Shown here: positions 25,233 through 34,179 of the stretch, in pieces
Numbering within the stretch: position 1 is the first letter of the stretch
How the letters are laid out: every line of letters begins with the position of its first letter
Source: Coraliomargarita sp.
GTDB lineage: Bacteria > Verrucomicrobiota > Verrucomicrobiia > Opitutales > UBA953
NCBI GenBank assembly: GCA_024638885.1
Contig: JAHEJL010000002.1
Span: 248,001-312,000 of the forward strand
DNA: 64,000 nucleotides
Direction: 5' to 3'
Translations under genes and position numbers: made by a program
The notes under the pieces: generated by a model
Told to the model about the DNA's origin: nothing
Database searches by the model: none
What the model saw: the letters and a program-made list of their open reading frames with translations, nothing else

Positions 25233-28200
25233 TAGTCGGCGAAGATGAATTCGTTGCTGGTGAGGAGCACCTGGGCGAACGTGGAGAGGGCGGACTGGCG
25301 GTCGGGCTTCTTGCCGAACTCGCCCGCGGCGGAGGTGATGATCTCACCGGTCTTGGCGTCCTTGATCACCGGCGACCAGGCGAAGCTGTCGCTGTTGGAG
25401 CCGATGAAGTTGTCGGCGATGAAGTCGATGCTTTCGCCGGCGGCGAGTTCCACCTCGGCGAGTTCGACCGGGGACGAGGCGGCGCCCTTCGTGACGACTT
25501 CGGCCAGGATGCCCCGACGCGCGGTCACGATGCGGGCGCGGACGCCGTCGCTGGCCTTGCTGGCCACGGCGAGGGCGCCTTCGATGCGATACTTGCCGGG
25601 CGTGCCGGCGGTCCAGCGGCGGATGACCGCGGTGGCTTCGGCGAGGTCGCCGGGATGGCCGCCCTTCGTCGTGAGGAAGGTGTGGGCGAACTGCTTGTCC
25701 GTGGGCTTGTCGGTCGGGGCGATGCGGTCCTTGAGCACGAACTTCATCTCGGTGAAGGAAACGGACTTCGTCTTGGGGTTCCAACCGCCGTAGCCGTTGG
25801 TCCAGCGGGCGGGGGCCGGGGCGAGTTCGGCTTCACGCAGGTATTCCAAGGCGAGGGCGAGCTCGGCGGGCTTCGGTGCGCGACTGAGGACGGCGAGGTA
25901 GAGCGAAGTCACCTTGGCCTCGGGCGTGGGCAGCGCGGCGACCTTGGCGGCGAGGGCGTCGGCCTGGGTGCGACCGAAGGGGTGGTTCAACATCCAGAGC
26001 GCCTGCTGGGGCGTCGTGGTCTGGTTGCGCTTCGGCACGTGGTAGTCCGGGTTGGCGAAGTCGAACGTGCGGAAGAACGCCGGGAGGTTCTGACGATCGA
26101 TGTGTCCGTAGAGCGTGCGACGCGGCGCGGAGAAGTCCGTGACGAGGTCGAACGGCTGGCCTCCGAGCTTGGAACCGTCGAGACGGCCGGCCACGCGGAG
26201 CATGCTGTCGCGCATCGCCTCGAAATCGAGGCGGCGACGCTGGGCGCGCCAGCCGAGGTCGTTGTCCGGGTCCTTGGCGAGGCCTTCCTTCGTGAGGTCG
26301 GCGGTCTGCAGGAACGTGCGGGAGAGGACGATCGAGCGGATCAGCTTCTTCATCGACCAGTCGTCCTTCATGAAGGACGCGGCGAGGTGCTCGAGGAGTT
26401 CGGGGTTCTTCGGCGGGGCGGTGCGCACGCCGTAGTCGCTCGGCGTCTCGACGAGGCTGCGGCCGATGAGTTCGGTCCAGATGCGGTTGGCCATCACGCG
26501 GGCCGTGAGCGGGTTGGATTTGCTGGCGATGGCGTTGGCCATGTCGAGGCGGCCGCTGCCTTCGGTGAACTCTTTGACCTTGCCGCCGGTGAGGATGGCG
26601 GGGAACTGGCGCGGGACGACCTTGCCGGGACGGGAGGCGCTGCCGCGGAGGAAGACCACGCCCTGGACTGCCTTGGGCTTGTCGAGCAAGGCCATCGCAT
26701 GGGGCGGGCTCTTCGGGCTCGTGGCCTTGAAGCCGGTGACCGCGATCTCGAGCTGGTTGCGCGTGTTACGGTCGGCGACGTTGTAGGTGCCGATCAGGGA
26801 TTCGGCCGTGACGGACGTCGGGCCCTTCGGGTCTTCGATGACATCGCGCCAGCCCTTCCAGGCGGCGACACCTTGCTTGTCCGGCAGGTGGGCGGAGGCG
26901 AGGAGCTGGGCGTAGGTCGCCGTGAGTTCGGAGAACTTCTTCGGAGCCTTCTTGGTGAGCTCGGCGCGGAGCAGGGGGTCCTGGAACTGTCCGGGCTGGG
27001 CGAGGAGCGCCGCGAACTTGGCGGCGAACTGCTCGTCGGGCACTTCCTTCAGCTGGAACCAGCCGCCCCAGGTCGGATCCTTCTCGTGCAGCTTGGCCTT
27101 CAGGGCGCGCTGCCAGCCGTTGAGCACCGTCGGGTAGAGGTTGGTGCGCTTGGCTTCCTGGGTGTAGTTGAAGTTCGGCTCCTTGGCGGCGCGGAGCATC
27201 AGGGTGAGGTAGTCGGCGGTCTTGGCCGCTGAGAAGGAGAGTTCGCGGCGGCTGGCGATGAAGTCGTCGAGCTTCTTCTGGCGCACGGCGAGTTCGGCCT
27301 CGAACTCCTCGGTGTCCTTCGTGCGCGTGAACGGCTTGAGCGCGGGGAGGTCCTTCGGTTCCTGGCTCGAGTTGAAGATCGCGTAGAGCGAGTAGTATTC
27401 GGTCGTCGGCAGCGGGTCGAACTTGTGGTCGTGGCAGCGGGCGCAGGCCATCGTGAGCCCTTGCGTGCCGCGCATGACGACGTCGATGCGGTCGTCGATG
27501 ATGTCAGGCACGCTGTTGAGGAAGCGGCGGCCGAGGGTGAGGAAGCCGAGCGCGGCGAGGTCGCGGTTGTTCTCCGGGTCCTTCGCGATCTGGTCGGCGG
27601 CGAGCTGGAGACGCAGGAACTGGTCGTAGGGCGTGTCCTGGTTGAAGGCGTTCACCACCCAGTCGCGGTAGGTGTAGGCATACGGATAGCGGCGTTCTTC
27701 CTGGAAGACGTAGCCTTTCGTGTCGGAGTAGCGCGCGACATCGAGCCAGTGGCGGGCCCAGCGTTCGCCGAAGGCCGGCGCGGCGAGCAGGCGGTCGACG
27801 AGCTTCTCGGTGGCCAGCGGATCCTGGTCCGCGACGAACGCGGCGATCTCCTCGGCCGAAGGGTTGAAGCCCCAGAGCGCGAGCGTCAGGCGACGGATGA
27901 CGACCTCGCGCGGGGCCTCGGGGTTGAAGTCGAGCCCGGCGGACTTCAGCTTCGCGAGCACGAAGCGGTCGAGCGGCTGACGGACCTTGGCGGCGTCGGT
28001 GGAAGCGATGACCGGGGCGACCGGTGTCGTGACGGTCTGGAACGCCCAATGCTTGGACGGATCGTGGGCGACGGGCGCGGCCTCAGCGGGCCAGGGCAGG
28101 CCTTGGCGGACCCATTCGGTCAGGGCGGCGATGGCTTTCGCCGGGATCTTCTCGTCGGCGCTCGGCATCGGTTCGACGTCCTTGGCCTTGGCATGGTTGA

Positions 28201-28468
28201 TGGCCAGGATGAGGCGGCTGGCTTCGGGCTTGCCCGGGACGACGACGGGGCCGACCTCGCCGCCCTTGAGCACGAACTCGCGGGAATCGAGACGGAGGCC
28301 GGACTTCTGCTTCTTCTCGCCGTGGCACTTATAGCAATGGTCGGCCAGGACCGGGCGGACCTCCTTTTCGAAGAACTCCAGCTGGGCGGCCGTAGGGGGG
28401 CTGGCCGTCTCGGCGGCGGTAGCCGAGAGGGCGAGGAAAACGGTGCCAAAAAGGAGACGGACGGACAT
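25232..28468 (-). CDS. DUF1549/DUF1553 cytochrome protein, module 3
   Basis: 1078 residues from the ATG at 28466-28468, chosen because it begins a signal peptide (MSVRLLFGTVFLALSATAA); an in-frame start 42 bp upstream would bury it. Heme motif CYKCHG (Cys45, Cys48, His49). DUF1549 spans ~150-370 (TYRDWVVNAFNQDTPYDQF, CARCHDHKFDPLPTTEYYS) and DUF1553 ~620-900 (NAIASKSNPLTARVMANRIW, TPQQALWMLNHPFGR). Unlike the other two copies, a ~130-residue beta-rich segment (roughly 905-1050) is inserted before the terminal helix FAQVLLTSNEFIFAD. The gene is divergent from the NPCBM-dehydrogenase gene across a 170-bp spacer. Confidence 0.92.
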   Translation of the reverse strand: MSVRLLFGTVFLALSATAAETASPPTAAQLEFFEKEVRPVLADHCYKCHGEKKQKSGLRLDSREFVLKGGEVGPVVVPGKPEASRLILAINHAKAKDVEPMPSADEKIPAKAIAALTEWVRQGLPWPAEAAPVAHDPSKHWAFQTVTTPVAPVIASTDAAKVRQPLDRFVLAKLKSAGLDFNPEAPREVVIRRLTLALWGFNPSAEEIAAFVADQDPLATEKLVDRLLAAPAFGERWARHWLDVARYSDTKGYVFQEERRYPYAYTYRDWVVNAFNQDTPYDQFLRLQLAADQIAKDPENNRDLAALGFLTLGRRFLNSVPDIIDDRIDVVMRGTQGLTMACARCHDHKFDPLPTTEYYSLYAIFNSSQEPKDLPALKPFTRTKDTEEFEAELAVRQKKLDDFIASRRELSFSAAKTADYLTLMLRAAKEPNFNYTQEAKRTNLYPTVLNGWQRALKAKLHEKDPTWGGWFQLKEVPDEQFAAKFAALLAQPGQFQDPLLRAELTKKAPKKFSELTATYAQLLASAHLPDKQGVAAWKGWRDVIEDPKGPTSVTAESLIGTYNVADRNTRNQLEIAVTGFKATSPKSPPHAMALLDKPKAVQGVVFLRGSASRPGKVVPRQFPAILTGGKVKEFTEGSGRLDMANAIASKSNPLTARVMANRIWTELIGRSLVETPSDYGVRTAPPKNPELLEHLAASFMKDDWSMKKLIRSIVLSRTFLQTADLTKEGLAKDPDNDLGWRAQRRRLDFEAMRDSMLRVAGRLDGSKLGGQPFDLVTDFSAPRRTLYGHIDRQNLPAFFRTFDFANPDYHVPKRNQTTTPQQALWMLNHPFGRTQADALAAKVAALPTPEAKVTSLYLAVLSRAPKPAELALALEYLREAELAPAPARWTNGYGGWNPKTKSVSFTEMKFVLKDRIAPTDKPTDKQFAHTFLTTKGGHPGDLAEATAVIRRWTAGTPGKYRIEGALAVASKASDGVRARIVTARRGILAEVVTKGAASSPVELAEVELAAGESIDFIADNFIGSNSDSFAWSPVIKDAKTGEIITSAAGEFGKKPDRQSALSTFAQVLLTSNEFIFAD

Positions 28469-28638
28469 CGGAAAGGGGTAGGACAGGGCGGGGTGCCCCA
28501 GGTTCCTCAAACGTGTTGGCAGTCACCGGGATGTAAAGCCGTCGGTGGGCTTTTCGCCGGTTTGGGTTAATAACGGCAAGGTTAGGGTTTGAACCGTCGC
28601 CCAAACGTGGTGTCTATGAGGCACCCCCTGACCTAACC

Positions 28639-31600
28639 ATGCCCTCCGTATCCCGTAAGGCCAAAGCATCCCTGTTGGCCCTTCTCAGCTTCGCCGCCGG
28701 CCTTACCGCCGCCGAGACGAAGCCCGTCGCCGAGTCGCCGATCCTGCTCGCCAAGGACAAGCAGCGCCTGGTCGAGCTCACGGCTGAGCTCAACGGCTCC
28801 AAGGAACTCTACCTGTTGGTGGCCGACCTCGGCGCCAACGCCTGCGATTGGTCCGACTGGATCGAGCCCGAAGTCGTCCTCGCCGACGGCACGGTCGTCG
28901 ACCTGACCAAGCTCAAGTGGAAGGAAGCCGAGTCGCTCGGCACGACCCGCGTGGGCAAGAACTACGACGGCAAGGCGCTGAAGATCGCCGGCAAGGAATA
29001 CGTCCGCGGCATCGGCACGCACGCCAGCTCCTTCATCGCCTACGAACTGCCCGGCCCGGCGAAGACCTTCCGCGCCAAGGTCGGCATCGACGACGGCGGC
29101 GCCGTCCGCGGCGGCAAGCCCAGCTCGGCCGACGTCAAGTTCGCGGTCTTCACCAGCCGTCCGGAGAAATACAAGCCGCTCGACTTCGACGCCGGTCCCA
29201 CGCTCGTCCCCGCCGAACTCTTCACCGTCCCCGAAGGTTTCGAGGTCACCGTCTGGGCCACTTCGCCGCAGATCTTCAATCCCACCAACATCGACTTCGA
29301 TGAGCGCGGCCGCATGTATGTCGCCGAAGGCGTGAACTACCGCAGCAAGGCCGGCCGCCGCAAGGAAGGCGACCGCATCGTGGTCCTCGAAGACACCACC
29401 GGCGCGGGCAAGGCCGACAAGGTCACCGTCTTCACCCAGGACACGAACCTCGTCTCGCCCCTCGGCGTCGCCCACATCGACGGCAAGATCGTCGTCTCCC
29501 AGCCGCCGGACCTCCTCGTGTACACCGACGTCAACGGCGACGGCGTCTTCGACCCTAAGGTCGACAAGCGCGAGGTGCTCCTGACCGGCTTCAACGGCCG
29601 CAATCATGACCACTCCCTGCACAGCGCGACCTTCGGTCCGGACGGCAAGTGGAACTTCAACCAGGGCAACACCTGCGCGCAGTTCACCGACAAGTCGGGC
29701 AAGACCTTCCGCATCGGCAGCCCTTATAACCATGGCGAGTGGACCAAGCAGGCCGTGGACGCCCAGAAGGTCGCCGGCCTCCGCAGCGACGACGGCAACG
29801 TCTGGGTCGGCGGTTTCTCCGTCCGCATGAACAGCGACGGCACCAACGCCCGCATCGTCGGCCACAACTACCGCAACAGCTTCGAGCAGTCCATCAACTC
29901 GCTCGGCGACATGTACCAGAGCGACAACGACGATCCGCCCGCCTGCCGCGTCTCGCTGATCATGGAGGGTGGCAACGCCGGCTTCGCTTCGGCCGACGGC
30001 CAGCGCTCGTGGGGCGCCGACAAGCGTCCCGGTCAGGAGACCCCGGTCGCCGAATGGCGCCAGGACGACCCCGGCACCATGCCCGCCGGCGATGTCTACG
30101 GCGGCGGTTCCCCGACCGGCGTGGCCTTCTATGAGAACGGCGCGCTCGACCCGAAGTGGAACGGCCTGCTGCTCGCCTGCGAAGCCGGCAAGAACGTCGT
30201 CTTCGGTTATCTGCCCAAGCCCGACGGCGCCGGCATGAAGCTGGAGCGCTTCGATTTCCTGACCTCCAACAAGGAGAAGGAGTGGGCCGGTTCCGACTTC
30301 CTCGGCGGCAAGGCCACCGGCGCGCTGAAGACGAAGTTCCGTCCGTCCGACGTGTGCGTCGGTCCCGACGGCGCGATCTACGTCGCCGACTGGTTCGACC
30401 CCGGCGTGGGCGGCCACGGCACGCGCGACAACAGCCTCTCCGGCACGATCTATCGCATCGCCCCGAAGGGCTTCAAGTCGGTCATGCCGAAGGTCGACCT
30501 CGCGACCGTGGCCGGCCAGCTCGCCGCGCTGCGCAGCCCTTCGCCCAACGTCCGTGCCGGCGGCTTCAACCGTCTCAAGGCCGCGGGTGACAAGGTCGTC
30601 GACGACGTCGCCGCGTTGCTCGCCGACCCCAATCCGTACGTCGCTTCCCGCGCCGTCTGGCTGCTCGCGCAGCTCGGCGACAAGGGCGTGACCCTGGCCC
30701 GCAAGGAACTCGCCTCCGCGGATGACACCCGCCGTCTCGTCGCCTTCCGTGCGCTCCGTGCCGCCGACCGCGACGTCTTCGCCCTCTGCGAAAGCCTGGC
30801 CAAGGATAAGTCGCCGGCCGTGCGCCGCGAGGTCGCCATCGCCCTCCGCGAGTTCAAGACCCCGGCCGCCGTCGCGGTGCTCGTGACGATCGCCCAGCAG
30901 TTCGACGGCCAGGATCGCGCCTACCTCGAGGCCATCGGCCTCGGTTCGACCGACCGCGAAGCCGAAGTCCATGCCGCCATCGCCAAGGTCATGGCCAAGC
31001 CCGCCCTCGAGTGGACCCCGGCCTACGCCTGGCTGACCTGGCGCCTGCATCCGGCCGCCGCCGTCCGCGACGTCCGTGCCCGTCTGCTCTCCGGCAAGCT
31101 GAGCGAGGCCGAGCTCAAGCGCGAACTCACCACGCTCGCCTTCACCCGCAGCGCCGAAGCCGCCGGTACGATGGTGGAACTCTCCCTGAACAAGAAGTTC
31201 GCCCAGGCCGACCTCGCCAAGTGGTGGGTGGGCAACCGTAAGGGCAGCCTCTGGAAGGCCTTCGACGTCGACGCCATCGTCAAGGCCCGCGGCGGTGACG
31301 CTTCGGCCGCCAAGCTCGTCGGCTCCGATCTTCCGCCCGAACCGGCCGGCGCCAAGCCGCTCGCTTCCGTGGACGTGATCGCCGCGCTCAAGGGCGACGC
31401 CGCCAAGGGCAAGGCCGCCGCCGCGGTCTGCCAGGCTTGCCACAAGTTCGACGGCAAGGGCATCGACTTCGGTCCGGACCTGACGACCTACGCCAAGCAG
31501 CAGTCGCTCGAGACCCTCGTGCTCAACATCGCGCAGCCCTCCAATAATATCTCCCACGGCTTCGAAGGTACCCGCGTGGTGCTCGACGACGGCATGGTGA

Positions 31601-31791
31601 TCACCGGCATGGTGCTCTCCTCGGGCGATCCCCTGATGATCAAGTCCATGGGCGGCCTCGTGCAGTCCGTGCCGCGCGCACGCATCAAGGAAGAGAAGCA
31701 CCTCGACCGTTCGCTCATGTTCACGCCGGCCCAGATGGGCCTGACGGAGCAGGGCGTCGCCGACATCGCCGCCTACCTGCGTAGCCTCTGA
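28639..31791 (+). CDS. PVC-type dehydrogenase with NPCBM, HEAT and cytochrome c domains
   Basis: 1050 residues. Signal peptide 1-25. Residues ~40-172 resemble an NPCBM carbohydrate-binding module (YVRGIGTHASSFIAYELPG, AKVGIDDGG). The PVC membrane-bound-dehydrogenase propeller (~190-615) has FTVPEGFEVTVWATSPQIFN, IVVLEDTTGAGKADKVTVF, GPDGKWNFNQGN and YVADWFDPGVGGHG. HEAT-like repeats occupy ~620-870. A C-terminal cytochrome c has CQACH (931-935) and the 'GIDFGPDLTTYAKQQSLETL' region typical of the Planctomycete heme-binding domain. Predicted role: periplasmic sugar or alcohol oxidation, tethered to substrate by the NPCBM domain and wired to heme. It is followed by a terminator at 31836-31871. 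Confidence 0.9.
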   Translation: MPSVSRKAKASLLALLSFAAGLTAAETKPVAESPILLAKDKQRLVELTAELNGSKELYLLVADLGANACDWSDWIEPEVVLADGTVVDLTKLKWKEAESLGTTRVGKNYDGKALKIAGKEYVRGIGTHASSFIAYELPGPAKTFRAKVGIDDGGAVRGGKPSSADVKFAVFTSRPEKYKPLDFDAGPTLVPAELFTVPEGFEVTVWATSPQIFNPTNIDFDERGRMYVAEGVNYRSKAGRRKEGDRIVVLEDTTGAGKADKVTVFTQDTNLVSPLGVAHIDGKIVVSQPPDLLVYTDVNGDGVFDPKVDKREVLLTGFNGRNHDHSLHSATFGPDGKWNFNQGNTCAQFTDKSGKTFRIGSPYNHGEWTKQAVDAQKVAGLRSDDGNVWVGGFSVRMNSDGTNARIVGHNYRNSFEQSINSLGDMYQSDNDDPPACRVSLIMEGGNAGFASADGQRSWGADKRPGQETPVAEWRQDDPGTMPAGDVYGGGSPTGVAFYENGALDPKWNGLLLACEAGKNVVFGYLPKPDGAGMKLERFDFLTSNKEKEWAGSDFLGGKATGALKTKFRPSDVCVGPDGAIYVADWFDPGVGGHGTRDNSLSGTIYRIAPKGFKSVMPKVDLATVAGQLAALRSPSPNVRAGGFNRLKAAGDKVVDDVAALLADPNPYVASRAVWLLAQLGDKGVTLARKELASADDTRRLVAFRALRAADRDVFALCESLAKDKSPAVRREVAIALREFKTPAAVAVLVTIAQQFDGQDRAYLEAIGLGSTDREAEVHAAIAKVMAKPALEWTPAYAWLTWRLHPAAAVRDVRARLLSGKLSEAELKRELTTLAFTRSAEAAGTMVELSLNKKFAQADLAKWWVGNRKGSLWKAFDVDAIVKARGGDASAAKLVGSDLPPEPAGAKPLASVDVIAALKGDAAKGKAAAAVCQACHKFDGKGIDFGPDLTTYAKQQSLETLVLNIAQPSNNISHGFEGTRVVLDDGMVITGMVLSSGDPLMIKSMGGLVQSVPRARIKEEKHLDRSLMFTPAQMGLTEQGVADIAAYLRSL

Positions 31792-31804
31792 TACCAAGAG
31801 GGCA

Positions 31805-31828
31805 GCTGGCCGGCTGGCCGGTTGGCCA
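31805..31828 (+). repeat. three 8-bp tandem repeats
   Basis: GCTGGCCG, GCTGGCCG, GTTGGCCA in tandem, between a stop codon (31791) and the terminator. They are too few and too short for a satellite call; origin unknown. Confidence 0.6.
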
Positions 31829-31835
31829 GGCTTAG

Positions 31836-31871
31836 AAGGGTCGGAGTCCGAGGACTCCGGCCCTTACTTTT
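31836..31871 (+). terminator. intrinsic terminator between dehydrogenase and propeller genes
   Basis: A 14-base arm (31836-31849) pairs with 31852-31865, with one G-T wobble and a very tight loop, and is followed by ACTTTT. It ends about 30 bp before the next start. Confidence 0.7.
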
Positions 31872-31899
31872 GCCTGTTCCTGACCCAGTGCTTATCTCT

Positions 31900-34179
31900 A
31901 TGACTCTGCTCATGCGCTCGTCCCTCGTCGCCCTTTTTCTCTCCGTCGGTCTGGTCTTCGCCCAGGCGAAGAAGCCGGCCAAGAAAGCCACCGTCGCCGC
32001 CCCGGTCGCGGAGGCTTCGGGTCAGTGGATCCTTGGTACGGTCGGCGTCGGTAAGCAGAAGGACGGATCGATCGACTCCACCGGCCTGAAGGGCCTCGCG
32101 GTTCGTCTCGGCGACGACGGTAAGAAGGGTATCGCCTATGACCTCGATCTCTGTCGTCCGATCGGCGCGTGGTCCGGTCGTTTCACCACCGACATGAACC
32201 TGATGTCCCGCGGAGATTATCCGACGGCCATCGGTGAGACCCTTTTCGTGACCGGTGACTTCGCCGGTTTCATGCCCGGTGACGACGCCAAGGCGCTGGC
32301 CCCGCGCAAGGCCTTCGGTCCGCTGCCCGTCGGCCAGGCTCGCTTCAAGGGATTCCATAACGCCGGTCGCGCGGTCGTGGTGCGTTGGCAGGTCGGCGAA
32401 GTGGCGATCGACGAGACGGCTGAGATCGTCACCGCCAACGAGGTCCAGTTCGTCGTCCGCACCCTCGAGGTCGCGCCGTCGGCCCAAGGCGTCACCGTGA
32501 TGCTCGGCAAGTCCGCGGACGCCGCCCGCATCGTCACCCTTGGCGCGAGCAAGTTCGAGACGCTCGACGGCCATGCCGTCGCGCGCGTCGCCGCCGCCAA
32601 GGAGATCACCGTGGTCCGGATCGCCTATCTGCCCGCCGGCGTCCCGCTGCCGCAGGCTTTCGAGACCGACGTCCCGTCCAAGCTGCTGGGCCTGGCCAAG
32701 TCCCTCTGGCCCGAGACCGTCGAGACCGCGGGCAAGCTTTCCGAGAAGGTCGGCGAGCCGTATGTCGTCGACGACGTGAAGCTGCCCGTGACCAACCCCT
32801 GGAAGGCCCAGTGGTTCACGTCCGGCTTCGATTTCCTGCCCGACGGACGCGCCGTCATCTGCACCTTCCATGGCGACGTCTTCGTCGCCTCGGGCATCGA
32901 CGACAAGCTGGCGAAGGTGACCTGGCGTCGATTCGCCGCCGGCCTGTACCATCCCCTCGGCCTCAAGGTCGTGAAAGGCGAGGTCTTCGTCACCTGCCGC
33001 GACGGCATCTGGAAGCTGCGCGACACGAACGGCGACGGCGAGTGCGATACCTATGAGGCCTTCAACTTCGACGTGATGGTCACGAAGAACTTCCACGAGT
33101 TCGTCTTCGACCTGCAGACCGATGCGGCCGGCAATTTCTACTTCGTCAAGGCCGGTCCGGTCCGCAAGGGCGGCCGGGGCTTCGACGAGATCTGCGACCA
33201 CCACGGGTCCCTTTTCAAGGTCTCCCCGGACGGCAAGAAGTTCGAGGTCGTCGCCACCGGCTTCCGCGCGCCGAACGGCATCGCCGTCAGCCCGACCGGT
33301 CAGGTCACCACCGGCGACAACGAAGGCACCTGGACGCCTGTCTGCCGACTCAACTGGGTGAAGCAGGGCGGGTTCTATGGCGTCCCGCCGCTCGCGCACC
33401 GCGCCAGCGAGCCGACGGATTACGACCGTCCGCTGTGCTGGTTCCCCAAGGAGGTCGATAACTCCAGCGGCGGCCAGGTCTGGGTCACCTCCGACAAGTT
33501 CGGTCCGTGGAAGGATCGTCTGCTCCATCTCAGCTACGGCATGTGCTCCCTCTTCGGCGTCCTGCCGCAGGAGGTCACCTTCAACGGCCAGCCGCAGCTC
33601 CAGGGCGGCGTCGCCCGCTTCAACGTCGACTTCGCCAGCGGCGCCATGCGCGCCCGCTTCAATCCGCAGGACGGCCAGCTCTATGTGACCGGCCTGCGCG
33701 GCTGGCAGACCACCGCGACCCAGAACGGTTGCTTCCAGCGCGTCCGCTACACCGGCGCCGCGACCCGCATGCCCATCGCCTTGGCCGCGACCAAGAAGGG
33801 CATCAAGCTGGACTTCACCTGCGAGCTGGACGCCAAGGCCGCCGCCGATGCCGGCAACTGGAACGTGGAGATCTGGAACTACGTCTGGTCCTCGGCCTAC
33901 GGCTCGCCGGACATCTCGACCCTCGACACCAAGGTCGCCGCGACCGAAGTCGGCAACGATGGCAAACTGCAGTTCAGCAAGGCCCAGATGTCCGAGCGCA
34001 AGCATGACCCGCTCGTCGTGAAGAGCGCGACCGTATCGGCCGACCGCCGCTCCGTCTTCCTGGAGATCCCGGACGTCCGTCCGGCCATGCAGATGCAGCT
34101 CAAGTATGACCTCAAGTCCGCGGACGGCGCCGAGCTGCGCGGGCAGGTGGTCAATACCATCCACGCCCTGGCCGAATGA
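31900..34179 (+). CDS. exported beta-propeller protein, DUF6797-like N-terminus
   Basis: 759 residues from the ATG at 31900; the ATG at 31912 is an equally good start, and both lead straight into a signal peptide ending VFAQA. Residues ~45-250 resemble the verrucomicrobial DUF6797 region (GLAVRLGDDGKKGIAYDLDL, tentative). Residues ~260-650 are a sorbosone-dehydrogenase-like propeller (GFDFLPDGRAVICTFHGDVF, VKGEVFVTCRDGIWKLRDTN, GFRAPNGIAVSPTGQVTTGD, LYVTGLRGWQTTA). The last ~110 residues are a beta-sandwich. No CxxCH motif is present, unlike the other propeller proteins here. It overlaps the pectinesterase start by ATGA, so the pair is co-translated; a pectin- or methanol-linked oxidation is possible but unproven. 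Confidence 0.78.
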   Translation: MTLLMRSSLVALFLSVGLVFAQAKKPAKKATVAAPVAEASGQWILGTVGVGKQKDGSIDSTGLKGLAVRLGDDGKKGIAYDLDLCRPIGAWSGRFTTDMNLMSRGDYPTAIGETLFVTGDFAGFMPGDDAKALAPRKAFGPLPVGQARFKGFHNAGRAVVVRWQVGEVAIDETAEIVTANEVQFVVRTLEVAPSAQGVTVMLGKSADAARIVTLGASKFETLDGHAVARVAAAKEITVVRIAYLPAGVPLPQAFETDVPSKLLGLAKSLWPETVETAGKLSEKVGEPYVVDDVKLPVTNPWKAQWFTSGFDFLPDGRAVICTFHGDVFVASGIDDKLAKVTWRRFAAGLYHPLGLKVVKGEVFVTCRDGIWKLRDTNGDGECDTYEAFNFDVMVTKNFHEFVFDLQTDAAGNFYFVKAGPVRKGGRGFDEICDHHGSLFKVSPDGKKFEVVATGFRAPNGIAVSPTGQVTTGDNEGTWTPVCRLNWVKQGGFYGVPPLAHRASEPTDYDRPLCWFPKEVDNSSGGQVWVTSDKFGPWKDRLLHLSYGMCSLFGVLPQEVTFNGQPQLQGGVARFNVDFASGAMRARFNPQDGQLYVTGLRGWQTTATQNGCFQRVRYTGAATRMPIALAATKKGIKLDFTCELDAKAAADAGNWNVEIWNYVWSSAYGSPDISTLDTKVAATEVGNDGKLQFSKAQMSERKHDPLVVKSATVSADRRSVFLEIPDVRPAMQMQLKYDLKSADGAELRGQVVNTIHALAE

